In this document: one piece after another, positions 24,401 through 37,212 of the stretch | How positions within the stretch are numbered: position 1 is the first letter of the stretch | Layout of the letters: each line of letters opens with the position of its first letter | Origin: Penelope pileata | Lineage: Eukaryota; Chordata; Aves; Galliformes; Cracidae | Length of the DNA: 64,000 nucleotides | NCBI GenBank assembly: GCA_013396635.1 | Contig: WBMW01005528.1 | Coordinates: 142,768-206,767, forward strand | Direction of reading: 5' to 3' | Notes under the pieces: model-generated | What the model was told of the DNA's origin: nothing | What the model saw: only the letters and a program-made list of their open reading frames with translations | Database searches by the model: none | Made by a program: the position numbers and the translations under genes

Positions 24401-27400
24401 GCCTGCTGGCTGGGAAATGGGGCCCACGTGGCTCTGAGCCTTTGGCTGTAGGCACCACAGTCTGAGCATCAAGAGCCTGGGTGAAGGGTAGGGAGAGTGT
24501 GAGCAGGAGAGGGTCACAAAGGGTTAGGGGGATAAAACCCATTAAAATGGTGGGAAATGTCTTTCCAAGGCGTTTCTGAGCCTTCATATATTCCATCCAA
24601 AGCAATGAGCCCGTAGACCTGTCTGGGGCTGACTTGGAGCTCCTTGCAGCTGAGAGGATAGAGGCAAAAAGAAAAGGACCAGTGCTGGAATTACCCACTG
24701 CTAACATGCAGGGGCCAATTAAAATATCAGTGTGGGCTGATTGCAGGCTCATCTCCCAAAGCAATATCTCACCTTCAGTCCCCATCACATTGCATTGCAA
24801 GAAAAGAACAGAAACAACATTCCCTCTGTGAGCTTTTTTTTTTCCCCCTTTTCTTTCTCTGCTACTCCTTCCAGATCTAATAAACAAGGCTAATAGACAG
24901 CTACATCCAAAGATTTACTGCATTTAGACCTGACGTGAGGATCCAGGATGGAGTCCTCCAGTGCTGATCTGTATTCGGCAGAGGCCCCAGCCAGGGGAGC
25001 GGTGCCAAACACGGGGCTGAAATTCCCCATCTCTCTGGGGAGGACTTAAAAGCCCGCAGGCACAGTGTCATCTGAGAAGGCCTGAACTCGTTCACGAGTT
25101 TTTTAATAAGACTCCCAGGCTCTCCTTTTGGGTTATGGGAGGATTTATGGGTTTAGAGAAGATTGGCTCTCGAGACATTTTATCAGAAGTTCAAACAGGA
25201 GGAGAATAACTCAGAGAGAAATGGCAGCGGGCAGGGGGGTGGCAGGGGCTGAGCCCCACTGCTGGCTGTGCCCCCACCTCTGAGTCCCCCATTTCCCAGA
25301 GGGGATGAGGAGCCTGGAGGCTCATCCACAGCCCACTGCGTGTTCTCATTTCCCTCCAATATTTTGAAGCTTTAGGCACTTCAAGAACCTAGAAGAGTTT
25401 CCAAGCCTTTTTTTTCAGCTGTGCTGTCAGGGAGCAGAGCTCTTCTTCCACACAGCCCCAGGATCTCACTGATCTGGGTGCCGTCAGAGCAGATTTGGAT
25501 GCAGTTTTGCAGAGCAGTCAGTGCCAGAAAGCCTTGGCAGGATTCAGGGCTAATTCAGGTTTGTGTGATGCACAGGGGCTGAGGTCACACATCACTGTGA
25601 GCGCTGTGCCCAGCCCTGCCAGCAGCCATCCCCGGTGGACAGACAGACAGCTTAGCTCTCCATCATCACTGTTAATCAGCTCGTTAACGAAGACTTGTAA
25701 ACCAGTCCCAAAGACAGGGGAAGGGAATGAAAAAAAGGGATGAAATCAGCAAACCAATCTATCTCTGAGATTTTTAAGCTTTTGACTATAGGTTTCTTTC
25801 TTCCATCCAGAATCAGACAGAGTGGGGAGGGGGTGGGACCTGTGCAGTTAAGCAAATCAGTTGATGAATTTTCTCCGTGACATTCAAGGGCTGATTCCGG
25901 GCTAATCGTAAAAAGGCACTGCCAGGGGATTTTAATAAATCCCTTTAATTAAGTGATATGTTTTAGAATTAAATTATGATGAAAACTATAAATCCTTTCA
26001 CAATGAGTGGAGTTCAGGGTGTACAGAAGGAACAGGACATCCCTCTTCTTTTATCTCTCTCCTTCCCTCCCCTTAGTACAGCAGGGCTCAAACAATTAAT
26101 TATCGAACAATACAGGAAGCCATGCCATTTATCAACATGCAATCCAGCCTTTTAAGAAGTGAGATTTAAGAAGCGGGATTTAACCTTGCACTAACTAATC
26201 CTGTACTGGCAGAATGCTTTAATAGTTTTTTTCTCCCCACGGAAGGGCTCCAGGGCTTCGTTCCAAAATATCTCCCTATGGCAAGGGCCGTACTGCAGCC
26301 ACGACCACCCCTGGATGCAGGTGGCCCCACCTGGGTGCTGCGCCTGGCAGCTCCCCATGGGATGTCTGGGCAGCATCACTTCTCCAGCACGAGCCAGGCC
26401 CATGCTCTCAGCTCACCAAAGCCCCTTTGGAAGCCTCAGTGCTGTGCTTCATCCACAGTGCAGCGTTTGAGCAGCCAGCACCAAGGCCACGCGAGCAGAG
26501 CTGTCATCACTTGGTGCCTACTGGAAGTACAAGAAACTGCCTTTGTGGGTGAGGAGTTTGTACTGGGGGAGATACAACAGGATGCGATGAGGTGGATGAG
26601 TCACCTGTCCCTGACCCCCAGGACTGCACCTGGGCACCTCACTGATGGTCACAGCCAGCAACGGCATCAAGACCTGCCTGGCTCTGGCTGGGTGTCCTGC
26701 TCCTGCAGGATCCCTGGGCACACAGCTGGTGCTTACCTGCAGCTCCACGGTACGTGGCTCCCAGAAACGAGGAACATCCCTGCAGGACTGAGCTCAGCAC
26801 CTCGCAGCATCCCATGGGAAGAGGGAGCTGCTGCCAGGCAGCAACGCGCAGGCAGAGCAAGGAGCATCCTGGTCTGCTCAGTCTTGGGCAGCGTGGGGAG
26901 GAGCTCAGTGCTGTAGGGTGGGGGCTCATTAAGAAGGGGCTGGTGGGTGGATGGGAGCTGTGTGAGCCACAGAGAGAGGAAAGGGTGGTCACAGAACCCT
27001 TCCCCTGCTTCTGTGCTGGGTGACTGCTGAGGCTGTCTGTTAATGCATGAGATAAACCAGCTCCTGAGTGCAGAGCTCACAGTGCAGCACAGGGAGACCC
27101 TGACCTGGGGCAGCTGAGAGCAGGAAGAAATGGAGGGAAGAAAAAATCATTCTGGAGAGAGAGGAGAAAAAAAGCATACAGCATTGTGCATGAAGCTTTG
27201 CCTGCACAGCGGGTTGCTTTATCCATAATAGTTTTGTTACACAAAGCAAGAGCTGCCCTAATGCAGCACAGAGAAAGTCAATACGAACTAGAGAGGGACG
27301 TAACAACAAGAGAGATTGCTCCTCAAGACACAGCCTTGTCACAGCTGCTGCAAGCAGAGGTTCTTTGTTAGCATATTTACCTTGCTCCACAATTATGTAC

Positions 27401-29763
27401 TTGCTGCACAAATAGAACTGTTCATTTTCTCCTCCCAGCCAGCTCTCCTCCGTGGGGATATCAGAGCAAACAGCTCAGGGTACCAGGCCCTTGTGACATC
27501 CTTTTCCAATGAGGCTGCTAGTAATTTCAGGAGGAAAGAAAGAGAAAATATTCAGCTGGAATAACTGCTGAAGAGTTGCAATCGGGGTGAAAGAAAAACA
27601 CGGGAAGAATAACACAGTACTGAGGTAATAAAAACACTAATAACAGGAACTGCCTCGATTCTAACCTCCCTGTAGTACAGTAGAAGCAGTGCACTGCTGC
27701 TATTTCTGCAACCCACAGAGGTTGCACCACCAGCAGCAGCACTTACCACCCCATCACTGCTCCATCACTGAGCAACTCACCTCCAAACCCAGCAGCACTA
27801 CAGCCAGGTGCCTTTTTCTGCTGAATCTCCTTAAGAAAGAGAAGGATCTTGGGGTCAGTACATTCACAGGAGTTTTGCATGTTTATAGGAAAATATCATC
27901 TTAATAAAACCTTAAATGTCAATAGAATCTATCAGCTTCCAGATGCTGTCAGCACTCAACCTTTTGGCTCATCTGCCCTTGGATTCAAGGCAGAGTCACG
28001 CACAAGATGAGCTGCTTACCCTCTGCAGGTAGGAAGGGGACAGCTGCTGGCTTTTTATGGGCCAAAAGCAATCAGGGGCCCCACCTGCTGAAAGCTGCTT
28101 TCCTACCACCTGTATCAGAATTTAACCCTCTCAAATCTCAGTGAACAAAGCAAGCTTGATTATTTTTCAAGAGGAAAGAGACGCAGGTAGCCCTGAGGTC
28201 TCCCACACTGGAAACATTTTCTGGGGCTTTTCATTGCCTTTGCCACAAACAAACACCACCTGTGACAGAACAGGGGCATTTTGCACAGGTGACATTCAAA
28301 TGTGTCACCCTGGGATGGCGTGTCCATACGTCACCTCTTCATTGCCAAGCAGCCCATTGGGCCTATCCCTCTGGTTAGATACCAAAACCCACTGGAATCA
28401 TAAGAAAAGTTAAAGGGAGAGAAAGAACACTATCTGCTGCTTGTCTAGTGAAACAGAGTCATCAATTTCCCAATTAAAACTCTCTTGAAAGACGTCGATC
28501 GGCGAAACATAACTTATTGCTGGTAAAACACACATGTTTTCAATAATTAATACACAAAATACCTTTAAGAAAGGCAGAGGTCTTGCAGAGTGGAAGGTGC
28601 AATTATTGTTTCATTAAAGATTGATTGCATGTGCGACCGTTCATTTGAATAATGGCTCTGCTGACACCTTCAATGGAATGATAAATGAGGTTCGGCGTGC
28701 TGCTGCGACTTGATGCACATGTTGACTCCTGGATGCTAGGGAGAAACAGCAGCTTCTTTCCAGCCCCAAAGGTCACCTGAAATATTAAAGAGCTGAAGAT
28801 CAAGTGACAATGAATAAGGTCGAACAGGATGTTATGGTGACAGGACTGGAATTAATTGTGCGATAATTGTCCTACGTTTTTGCATTTATTTTTAGTTTAT
28901 TTTTGTCATTGGAGGAACCCAAAGGCATGGCCTCACTCAGAATTGCAATGCAGCGTTTGCAGCCAGCTCCAGCAGAACAATTTCTCTGCGAGGAGGGAAA
29001 ATTGAGTTGCTTACTGAGTGAGAGGAGCCATCTGGGCAAGGAACATCCCAAACCCCAGCAATGGGCCTGGTGGGATGCTCAGCATCCCCATTCCAGTCCC
29101 AACAGAAGCCCAGAGAGCTCTGAGTGTGCTCACTGACAGCACTGATGCTGTCACTGATTGTGCTTGAGACAAAGGTGAAGCCCACAACATTATGGCTGTA
29201 GCATCCACGGATTCCTTGGCTGGAGAGAGCAGGATGGGGTGGAAGCAGTCCCTTCCATGTAGCAGGGCAGGGAGCTGGCTCCTGCAGCCAGCAAGGTTTG
29301 CAGGGCAGGAGTTACAGCAAGGAAAAATACATGTTGGAAGTAAACACCTTAATTATATTCATGATTGGTTTTGCCCTAGTCTGCAGTCCTAAGGAGACCC
29401 CCTTCTATCAAAGTCAATTAAATGGATGCTGTTCTCCTAAAACCTAGCAATAAAACAAGGGTTGTACATATCCATTAAATTGCAGTACATATCCATTAAA
29501 CTTGCTTTTGCTGCTGCAGTTCATTTACTGCCAGGTTTGGACACGATTCTGACCTCATTTACACGGGCTTTATCCTGGTGTAACGGCAGAGATTTCATGA
29601 AGTCGGTGCGGCTGATTTACTCCAACCTGGTACAGATATTGACACCATCACAAAAAGGATGAGACAGATACTTTCATTTCAAAGACCTGCAAATAATCTC
29701 TGTGCACCAATAAACCCAAGAGATGAATGGTTTGCTAAGCAACCAGGTTACTCTGCACACACA
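21414..29763. other. Intergenic DNA, no gene seen
   Basis: Unique DNA with short, unsupported frames. The longest (26278-26916, plus) lies in a GC-rich stretch and shows no domain. An AT-rich, CpG-bearing stretch at 28440-28760 is listed separately. An N at 24225 follows a T homopolymer. Confidence 0.58.
28440..28760. promoter_or_regulatory. Candidate conserved noncoding element
   Basis: AT-rich sequence with many homeodomain-type ATTA/TAAT cores, an ATTGTTT SOX-like site and TGATTG PBX-like site near 28605-28630, and preserved CpGs in an AT-rich context (GACGTCGATCGGCG at 28492-28505). CpG retention and dense motif content suggest constraint; conservation itself was not tested. Confidence 0.3.
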
Positions 29764-29880
29764 CCACGCTGGATGGAGCTTGGGGCACCCTGACCTAGCA
29801 GGAGGAGCCCTGCCCATGGCAGGGAGTGGAACCAGGTGGTCAGTAAGGTCTCTTCCAACCCAAATTATCACAGTTATCAC
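29764..29880 (+). mobile_element. CR1 LINE tail, plus orientation
   Basis: Contains GCTGGATGGAGCTTGGGGCA, CTGCCCATGGCAGGGAGTGG and AAGGTCTCTTCCAACCCAAA in the forward sense, then a degenerate ATTATCACAG end. This is the last roughly 115 bp of a CR1 element. It is the only CR1 in the window in plus orientation. Confidence 0.8.
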
Positions 29881-30108
29881 TGTTTTAAAGACACTTTTGC
29901 TTTCTTAAGATTTCCTGAAGAAGTCTCGTGGTAGTTTTCTTAAAGAGAGGTAAAGATAACAGGGGAAAGGCAGTGCAGGTAGAAAAGGGAAGGGAGAACT
30001 CGGTGTTTGCCTGCAGGCAGAGCAGCACAGACCAGGCAGGCAGGTGACTCCTTCACAAACACTCATGTGTTAAAACCTTGATCCCTAGTGACTTTAACAC
30101 AAAGTCAA
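29881..30108. other. Unique spacer between two oppositely oriented CR1 tails
   Basis: About 230 bp of unique sequence with no gene. The two flanking CR1 3' ends face each other across it. Confidence 0.55.
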
Positions 30109-30365
30109 GAATCATAGAATAGAATCACAGAATCATTAAGGTTGGAAAGGACCTCCAAGATCATCTAGTCCAACCATCCACCTACTGCCAACATTGCCCA
30201 CAATATTGTGCCACATCCACGCATTTCTTGAACACCTCCAGGGATGGGGACTCCACCACTCCCTGGGCAGCCAGTGCCAGTGCCTGGCCACTCTTGCAGA
30301 GAAGTTCTTCCCAATATCCAACCTGAACCTCTCCTGGTGCAACTTGAGGCCATTCCCTCTTCTCG
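30109..30365 (-). mobile_element. CR1 LINE, 5'-truncated fragment
   Basis: Begins GAATCATAGAATAGAATCAC and then carries closely matching CR1 tail blocks in reverse complement: AAGGTTGGAAAGGACCTCCA, AGATCATCTAGTCCAACCAT, GAACACCTCCAGGGATGGGG, CAACTTGAGGCCATTCCCTC. Same subfamily type as the copy at 45701. Confidence 0.92.
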
Positions 30366-33300
30366 AAGAAGATACCTTTGAAACTGCAATCCATACCTCC
30401 CAGCAGCACCAGCACCCGAGTCCTGCAGGCACTCTGGACCCATTCACCTTTATCTGCCATGGTTCTGCGTGGAGCTGGGGATGCACTGAGGGACACACAC
30501 ACGTGGAGACAGAAACCAACGAGTTCTTGGTGTGGGACGATGCATTTGGTGCATCTTTGGGGCAACCCGCAGGGATGGCTTCCATCCTTCCCTTAACACA
30601 GCTGCAAGCACAGAGCAGTAATGTTTCATGGCAATAAGCAGGGCTGTAATGAACTTGGTACAGAAAGAAAGGAAAAGGTCACCACGCCCTTCTCTATTAA
30701 CGTGGCCCTGCAGAAAGACCCAGTGACTAATTAAAACTGTGGGCTTCGCAGCCAGGAATACTAATCCTTCCAGCTGCACTGCCCTTAATTATCTACCTCT
30801 GTGTGCTTCCTCATGAAGGGGAAAAACAACCCATATTCCATCTAATTGCCTTAATCTTTACAACCATGTTCCCCCTGAGATCCATTTCTAAAACAATTTG
30901 GACCATTCTTTCAATATCCCGTTCTTCTCTCCTTATGATCGTCTCATTCATCCTAACTTGGAAGGAGGCCCCATGAAAGACAGAAACAAGAATAGGAATA
31001 AAACCCCGTTAAGACAGAAGATGAATAACAGCGACAGGAATTCTCCAGTATTTGTGGAGGACTCTTGTCCAGTTTAGAATCAAGTTAGGCTATTTTGTAA
31101 GTGAACAGTTCTGCTTCAAAAAGGAATGAATCCACTCGCACACAGCACTCTGACTGCTCTCTCTCCACCTCTGTTTGTCTCAGGTTCCCATTCTTTGAGC
31201 TCTCCAAACATTCCAGAAATTCCCCCAAAACTTGAAGCTTGCAAGGGTGTTCAGCCTTCCTCTCTCCGTTTGAGCTTTAATTATTAACGACAAAAGGAAA
31301 AAAAAAAAGAAAAAAGGTGAGAGCTTTGAGATTTATGGCACCCAATAAAGGCTCCGCACACGGTGATTTACGCAGCCCAGCAGCGGGAAGAAGAATGTGT
31401 GGGATTTGTGATTTATGAACACCCACCTGGCATCTTCAGAATCCTCTGGCTGTGAACTATCGGGTCAATGATTCTGTTAGTGATCACCACTGGGATTAGG
31501 TCAGGTACCAGGCCCATTACAAATGTTTATTTATTTGTAAAATCTGCATTAACACTGGTACTTAGCAAGGACATGCGTGCATAGGGGATGCTCCTGCATG
31601 CTCTAACCTTGTTCCCAGGGCTTGCTGCATGTTCCCTTCAATCCAGGTCTTTTTTTTTTTTTGGCAATTTCACCTCTGAAGGCACAGAGGCCATGGGGAG
31701 ATATTATAAAGTGCTTCAGCTCCTTAGTGGGGTACCACACAGGAGAAGGCTGGGAGGAGGGGGTAACTGGTTAGCAGTCAGCACAGCTTCCTGATTGTTA
31801 GCGGGTTAATGATGTATTCAACAGGCGAAACTTTCCTCATTCCTCTTCTTCATCCTGGAAAACCCCATCACTTCCTTGCTTCAGTGGAAGGGGCTGCCCT
31901 GGGGCGATGCATTTCTCCTGGCCCCTACGGCCATTGCATCCAGCAGAGGAAAGAGGATCAGCTCCAAAACCCCATCAGTGGCCAAACCCCCCTGCACCCT
32001 CTCTTCAGAATCTGGTTTTTAAAATTTATGTTATTCCTGGCATTTTTTCATTGTTCAGCAGACCTTATGTATCCATAAGCAGACACAACCAGGAGGCATT
32101 CAGCTCGGATAGGGGATGCTCTGTGGGTGCCAGAAAGGAAATCTCAGCAGATGCTGCGTGCAGGCTGGAGCTGCTGCAGAGCTCTGTTGGCTCCTGCGCT
32201 CTGCAGGAAGCACTGAGCTGCTCTCCTCTCTCAGAACTCCATTCAGTGAATGAAGCTGTAGTTTCCTCGTGCAGTATTTCACGCAGAGCCCACTGCTGAG
32301 GATGGACACTAAAGCACAGAAGCTCTAACCTTCAGTCTTTCTCGGAGAAAAATAGCTCTGGATGAAATTGATTCCTTCACGCCTTCTATTTCGCACAGGT
32401 GGCCCCTCCAGCCTGGTCTGAAACACAGCTGCTACACACTGCACAGATCTCTCACGTTATTTCTCCTCAATGCTATCACTGCTATAAGCCCAGAGATGTC
32501 TGTGTGCAGCACGAGAGCTGTGCTGACCCTGAGCCTCAGACCTGGCAGCCCTGGCCCTGTGCTTGCTGAGCTCCTGGAATTCCCTTTTCCAGCTGTGATT
32601 TAGGACAGGAGCAGAAAGGCCCCACCTGGGTCAGTGCTGAGGAAGGCACTGGGGGTCGTAGCTTTGCACTTAGGGTGGGAAGGGACAAACGAAGCTGTGC
32701 TGTCACCAGCTGCAGCCAATGGAAACATCTCACTGAGCGTCTTAGAGATGTGGATGGCAAGGAATATAGTGGCGCTCATCTTCCCTTGATGGCCTGTCAA
32801 CCAAAATTATTCATCGCAAGTGAGCGGATATCTGCGAGGCTGCATTGCTTTGCTATTTAAACATATGGGCAGAGGATCCATCGCAGCTACAAATGAGCCT
32901 CAACAAGTTTAGAAAGCAGCTAAACCCCAAATCTGGGAATTTACATATTCCCATCTCTGGGGGAGCCTCCCCATGCATCCCCCTTCTTCCCCAAGGATCC
33001 TGGCCCAACGCAAAGCTGCAGGGATGGAGCTGACCCTGCACCCAGCTCTGAGCCTCACCCGGAGCAGTGGGGCACGGGAGAGCATCGGTGCTGGGGAGCA
33101 GAGGGGGAGAGGTGTGGGACTTTGGTTTTACTGAGCGCAGTCGAGAAAGCATCTTCACGTGGTCCTCTCTATAAATCATCTATACAGCACCTATAAATCT
33201 CATCGGTCAAAGGAAGCAATATTCAATGATTTATTTTTACAGCTGGCTGAAAAATTTTCTTCCAAGCGTCCCTTCTCGGAGAAAATGGCTTTTTAACAAC

Positions 33301-36300
33301 ACAGGGATCTGGGAAAGTTTCTCATTTTGAAAAGTTTGCCATCCAGAAAAGAGCTGTTTGTGAACATTTCTGGAATGTTGAATGATGAGAGAAAATTGGG
33401 TATTTTATCTTAGGTTTTCGCCCTCTTCTACACAGGAAAAGGGGCAAATATTTTTCTGATTCATTTTGCATTGCAAGTTATGTCTGAGGGATGCACTACA
33501 GAGCTTCCATGGTGCTGTACGATGCAGGAGGGTCTCTGACCCACCAAGGGTACAGCCAGGTCTGAAAAGTAATGGACAAATTGTGAGAAGCGAGACAGAA
33601 GGAACAGAAAAGGGATGAAAATGCTGCAGACTTGGAGGGGTGATGGGCTGGGAGCTGAACCTGCACCGAGCCTCTCTGTGCACCTCACTCTCCCTGTGCC
33701 CTTGACACAGCCACATCTCCCTCCTCCCAGGTGAAAACTTCTCCCAGATTTGCAGCGGTCAGAGGTGAGGCTGCTGCTCCTACTGCCTCGGGGTCATTCC
33801 TGCTCTCAGCTCGGCTTCTGTCCCTTTGTCCCCACATTGGTCCCTGTAAGCCCAAGCCTCACAAGGCTGCTGCAGTACCTAATCACCAGAGAATGAGATT
33901 CCTATTTCCTCCACCTTCATTTTATTTTCAGGCTTGATTACTGAACTCATATTTCAGCCGGATAACACACGCTCCCGGGGCTGCAAACAAATGGGAGTTC
34001 ATTATCTGCAATTGGCCCCTGCAAGAGGACAGGGCTGCCCTCGTACCGACGGCATGAGCTCTGCCTTCTTTATCTCTGAGTGATATTTCTCAGCCCTTTC
34101 CCAGGCGAGGAGAGACTGTTTGTTATTGATAGAATTTCCATTTAAATTGAGGATGTTGCTCAGCTCTACACGTGTACCCAGCTAAACGAGACTCTTTCCT
34201 CCAGCAAAAGGCAGCAAATTATATGATGGGAAAGAAATGTCAGAGAGGAAGGGAGAAATCACAGAACCTAATATGAAATGCAGCCGGATATGTCTGCAAT
34301 GAGGCACCTAGATCTTAACAAGGCGGTGGGTGCAGCTGGGGTTACACAGCCAGCTCCATGTGCTGTCTGCTCAGCAGCAGCTGCCTCTGCTGAAAGCTCC
34401 TTTCTCTGCTTGCAAATCTGATTAGCTCGCTAGAAAACTAGAAACAAAGCAACAAATCTTTTGCTTTTTGAAAATAAATAGAGATGCAGCCAGGGGAAGG
34501 GGGTTGGATCAGCCCCAGAAAAGCTTTTTCAAGTGGCTCCATGGGACAGACATTTCAGGTGGCTTTCTTCTTTGGTCCCCAGGTTTAATTTGCTCTGGAA
34601 ATCAGAGGGAGGGATGCACTGAACAGTAGGGAGATGTACTGCTGTGGGGCACTGCCAGGGTCCTGGTCCCCACGCTCAGTTGGAGGCAGATGGGTTCCTC
34701 TGGGCTAACATACAGAGGAGCAGGCTGTGGGTAACGTGGGTTCTGCAGAGTACAGAGCACCTGCTGGGCTGGATGCTCATCTCCCCCAGCCCTCAGTTGC
34801 TAGCCAGAAGGAAAATGTCTTGCAGTGAACCAGCTCTCCCTACCTGAGCTGCTCTGGGTGGGTAGGGCAGGATGCTGGGGGCACATGCACTCTGCCCCAA
34901 GCCCCAGCATCCTACTGAGCAGCAAACAAAATCCTCGTGCAAACACCATTCATCCTGCAAAAAGCAGAAAGCAGCCAGGAAATGCACTGGGACAGCAGGG
35001 CTGTGCGCTGCTTTCTAGGACTGATGTGCTCCTGTTCCTCACAGGCAGCACCGCATCCACACGAGGAGATCCTTTTTTTTTTTTTTNTGAGGTCGCCTCT
35101 GAGTCTAAATCACAGGTGTGAAGTAATCAGCTCCATATTGTACGTTGGCGGTTGCTACGGGGGAAGAAATGATTAATTTATCGCCCGTTCCAAGATCTGA
35201 AGAAAGAAAGATAGGAAGGAAAAGAGAGAAAGAAGGAGAGGAGAAAAATAAAAAAAGGAACAGCCCCGAATAATTCTGCACAGGGACGTTATTTACGGCC
35301 CCGAACTTCCCCACCACTCTGAATGCAAAGCAGAACGCACAGCATCGATAACGCTGTGCCCTGCTCGGAGGGAAGAGGCATCTGAGGGAGGGCAATAATG
35401 GCATGCTTTCAGCTATCCGGGGAGATTGCAAAAGAATTTTAATTTCAAAGATGCTGAACAAATTGCAGATGAGGGGCCATGAGAATAAATAGTGTCTGCT
35501 CATAGCCCAGCACAGCTTGATTTTCTCCCCCTTACAGTAGAACGCTATCAATCTTCAGAGGGGAGCGAGGGAAAAAATCATGGTAGGGGATGAATTATTC
35601 CTCATACCTCACACAGGAGGAAAAGGAAAAGATTTGGTCCTCAGCACATGGCCACGAGGAGTTGGGGATGCTCCATGGCATCGCTGGAGCAAAACCATGC
35701 ACGAGTTGGCTGCAATGGGCAATGCTGCGGGGGTGTTGCATGGGGATCCTCCTTCCTCCACCCACAGCACAAATATTTTGAGCCCCGAGCACTGCTGACC
35801 TCATTAGCAGTATCTAATAGCAAACAGCTGGCTTTCAACCAAGGGTCTCAAACCCATGTGAAAACATTTATTTAATTAGATTACAAAACACTCAGCGATG
35901 GAAATGGCTGTGTTTTGCCAGACACAAAATTGGAAAATGAGAAGAGAAAGGGAGCAAAGTACGGAGAAGTGAGCTCTGCATCCCCCTCACTCGTACTAAA
36001 AATACACACACAGTTCCTGGAGCTCTCCGGGCCCTAATTAAACCCAGGGGGTTTGCACATGGCAGGCAGACCAGGAGCACTTCTGGGCCCTTTCTGACCT
36101 GGTTCAGGGCCTGTGTTGGCTCTGAGATGCCACTGCCCACGTGCAGGGGCTCTGGGGGGTCTCTGTGCCAGCAGGTGATGGGCAGCACCGGCAGAGCCAC
36201 TTGGGCTGACGTGACCCCATGGGTGGGGGCTGCCTGGTGCAGGGATGCGTGGGCTCCACGTAACGTCACAGCAGAACGGATGGGAGAGCACTTTGCTTGG

Positions 36301-37212
36301 AGTACAAAGCTCATAGGGACCAGAGATGAGAGAGGCTGCGTGGGACTGGCTGGCTTTTCCAAAGGCGTATTTCTTCCCAGAGCACTGAGGCTTTGGGCTA
36401 ACTGGTGCGTTTTCTCTGCCCCATGGATGTGGCTGAAGGGTGACCATGGGGCTTGGTAGCATCCAGGGCTGCAGGACCAAGGGACAGGGGCCATTGCAGC
36501 ACCGCGTGCCCAAGGACAGAGGTTCCTACTCAAAAAAATCATTAATATTCCTTAGCAAGAATGGACTGATCAGCAGCAATGCTGTGCAAAAGCACTGCAG
36601 GGCCAGGCCACAGCAGGACCCAGACGTGCTGGGCAGGGAGCTCCTGGCAGGGGCAGCCACAGCACAGAGCTGGGAGGAAAGCAGAGGGGGAAAGGAGGTA
36701 TTTCTATACAACGCATATTTAGCTCTGCTTGGTGTTTCCTCTTGAAACGTATAGCAGGGATTAACTTCTCTGTGTTCTGCCTGTTCTAATGCCCTTCAGC
36801 AAGGTTAATCTTTGCACAATGCAAGTTGGAAAATTAAATCCACGGTGGTATACAAACTTCCCGTGTAGTTTGATTCAATTTCTTTCATTCGCCACCAAAA
36901 TGATGTATGCGCGTCGAATCCGCAAGCGCTTCCTCTCCGAGCAGATAATTCACCACCAGCAGCTCCCCTCCGTGCTTCTCCCCCTCTCTCCCTGTTGTGT
37001 ATCTTAATTAATGCTCCAAGCCTGGCAGCTTTTTGATTTCCATTTCAACAGGGTCTCTGATCAGCCTGCTTGAAAGGCAAACACAAAGAGGGACACTGGG
37101 TTTTCGGATGGCTGCTCCTGAAATTCAGCATTTTCCTCGTGGCCAGGATCTGCCCTGCAGCGGGGATGCTTCAGCTCTCGGTGAGAGGAGCTGGAGCCAG
37201 GCACATCATGAA
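30366..37212. other. Intergenic DNA, no gene seen
   Basis: Unique DNA. Long minus-strand frames at 35892-36542 and plus-strand frames near 30.2 kb are unsupported. Stretches near 33.95-34.1, 35.1-35.5 and 36.83-36.97 kb look possibly constrained. An N at 35087 ends a T homopolymer. Confidence 0.55.
35199..35260 (+). repeat. Purine-rich low-complexity tract
   Basis: About 60 bases almost exclusively A/G (GAAA, GGAA and GAGA mixtures) with only a few interrupting T. Possible triplex-forming low-complexity sequence. Confidence 0.75.

Noticed and set aside
26278..26916. 212-codon plus-strand open frame
   Set aside because: GC-rich composition, overlapping frames on the opposite strand, no domain, no splice context and no recognisable homology. 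Treated as chance.
35892..36542. 216-codon minus-strand open frame
   Set aside because: Pro/Ser/His-rich, with competing frames in the same stretch and no family signature.
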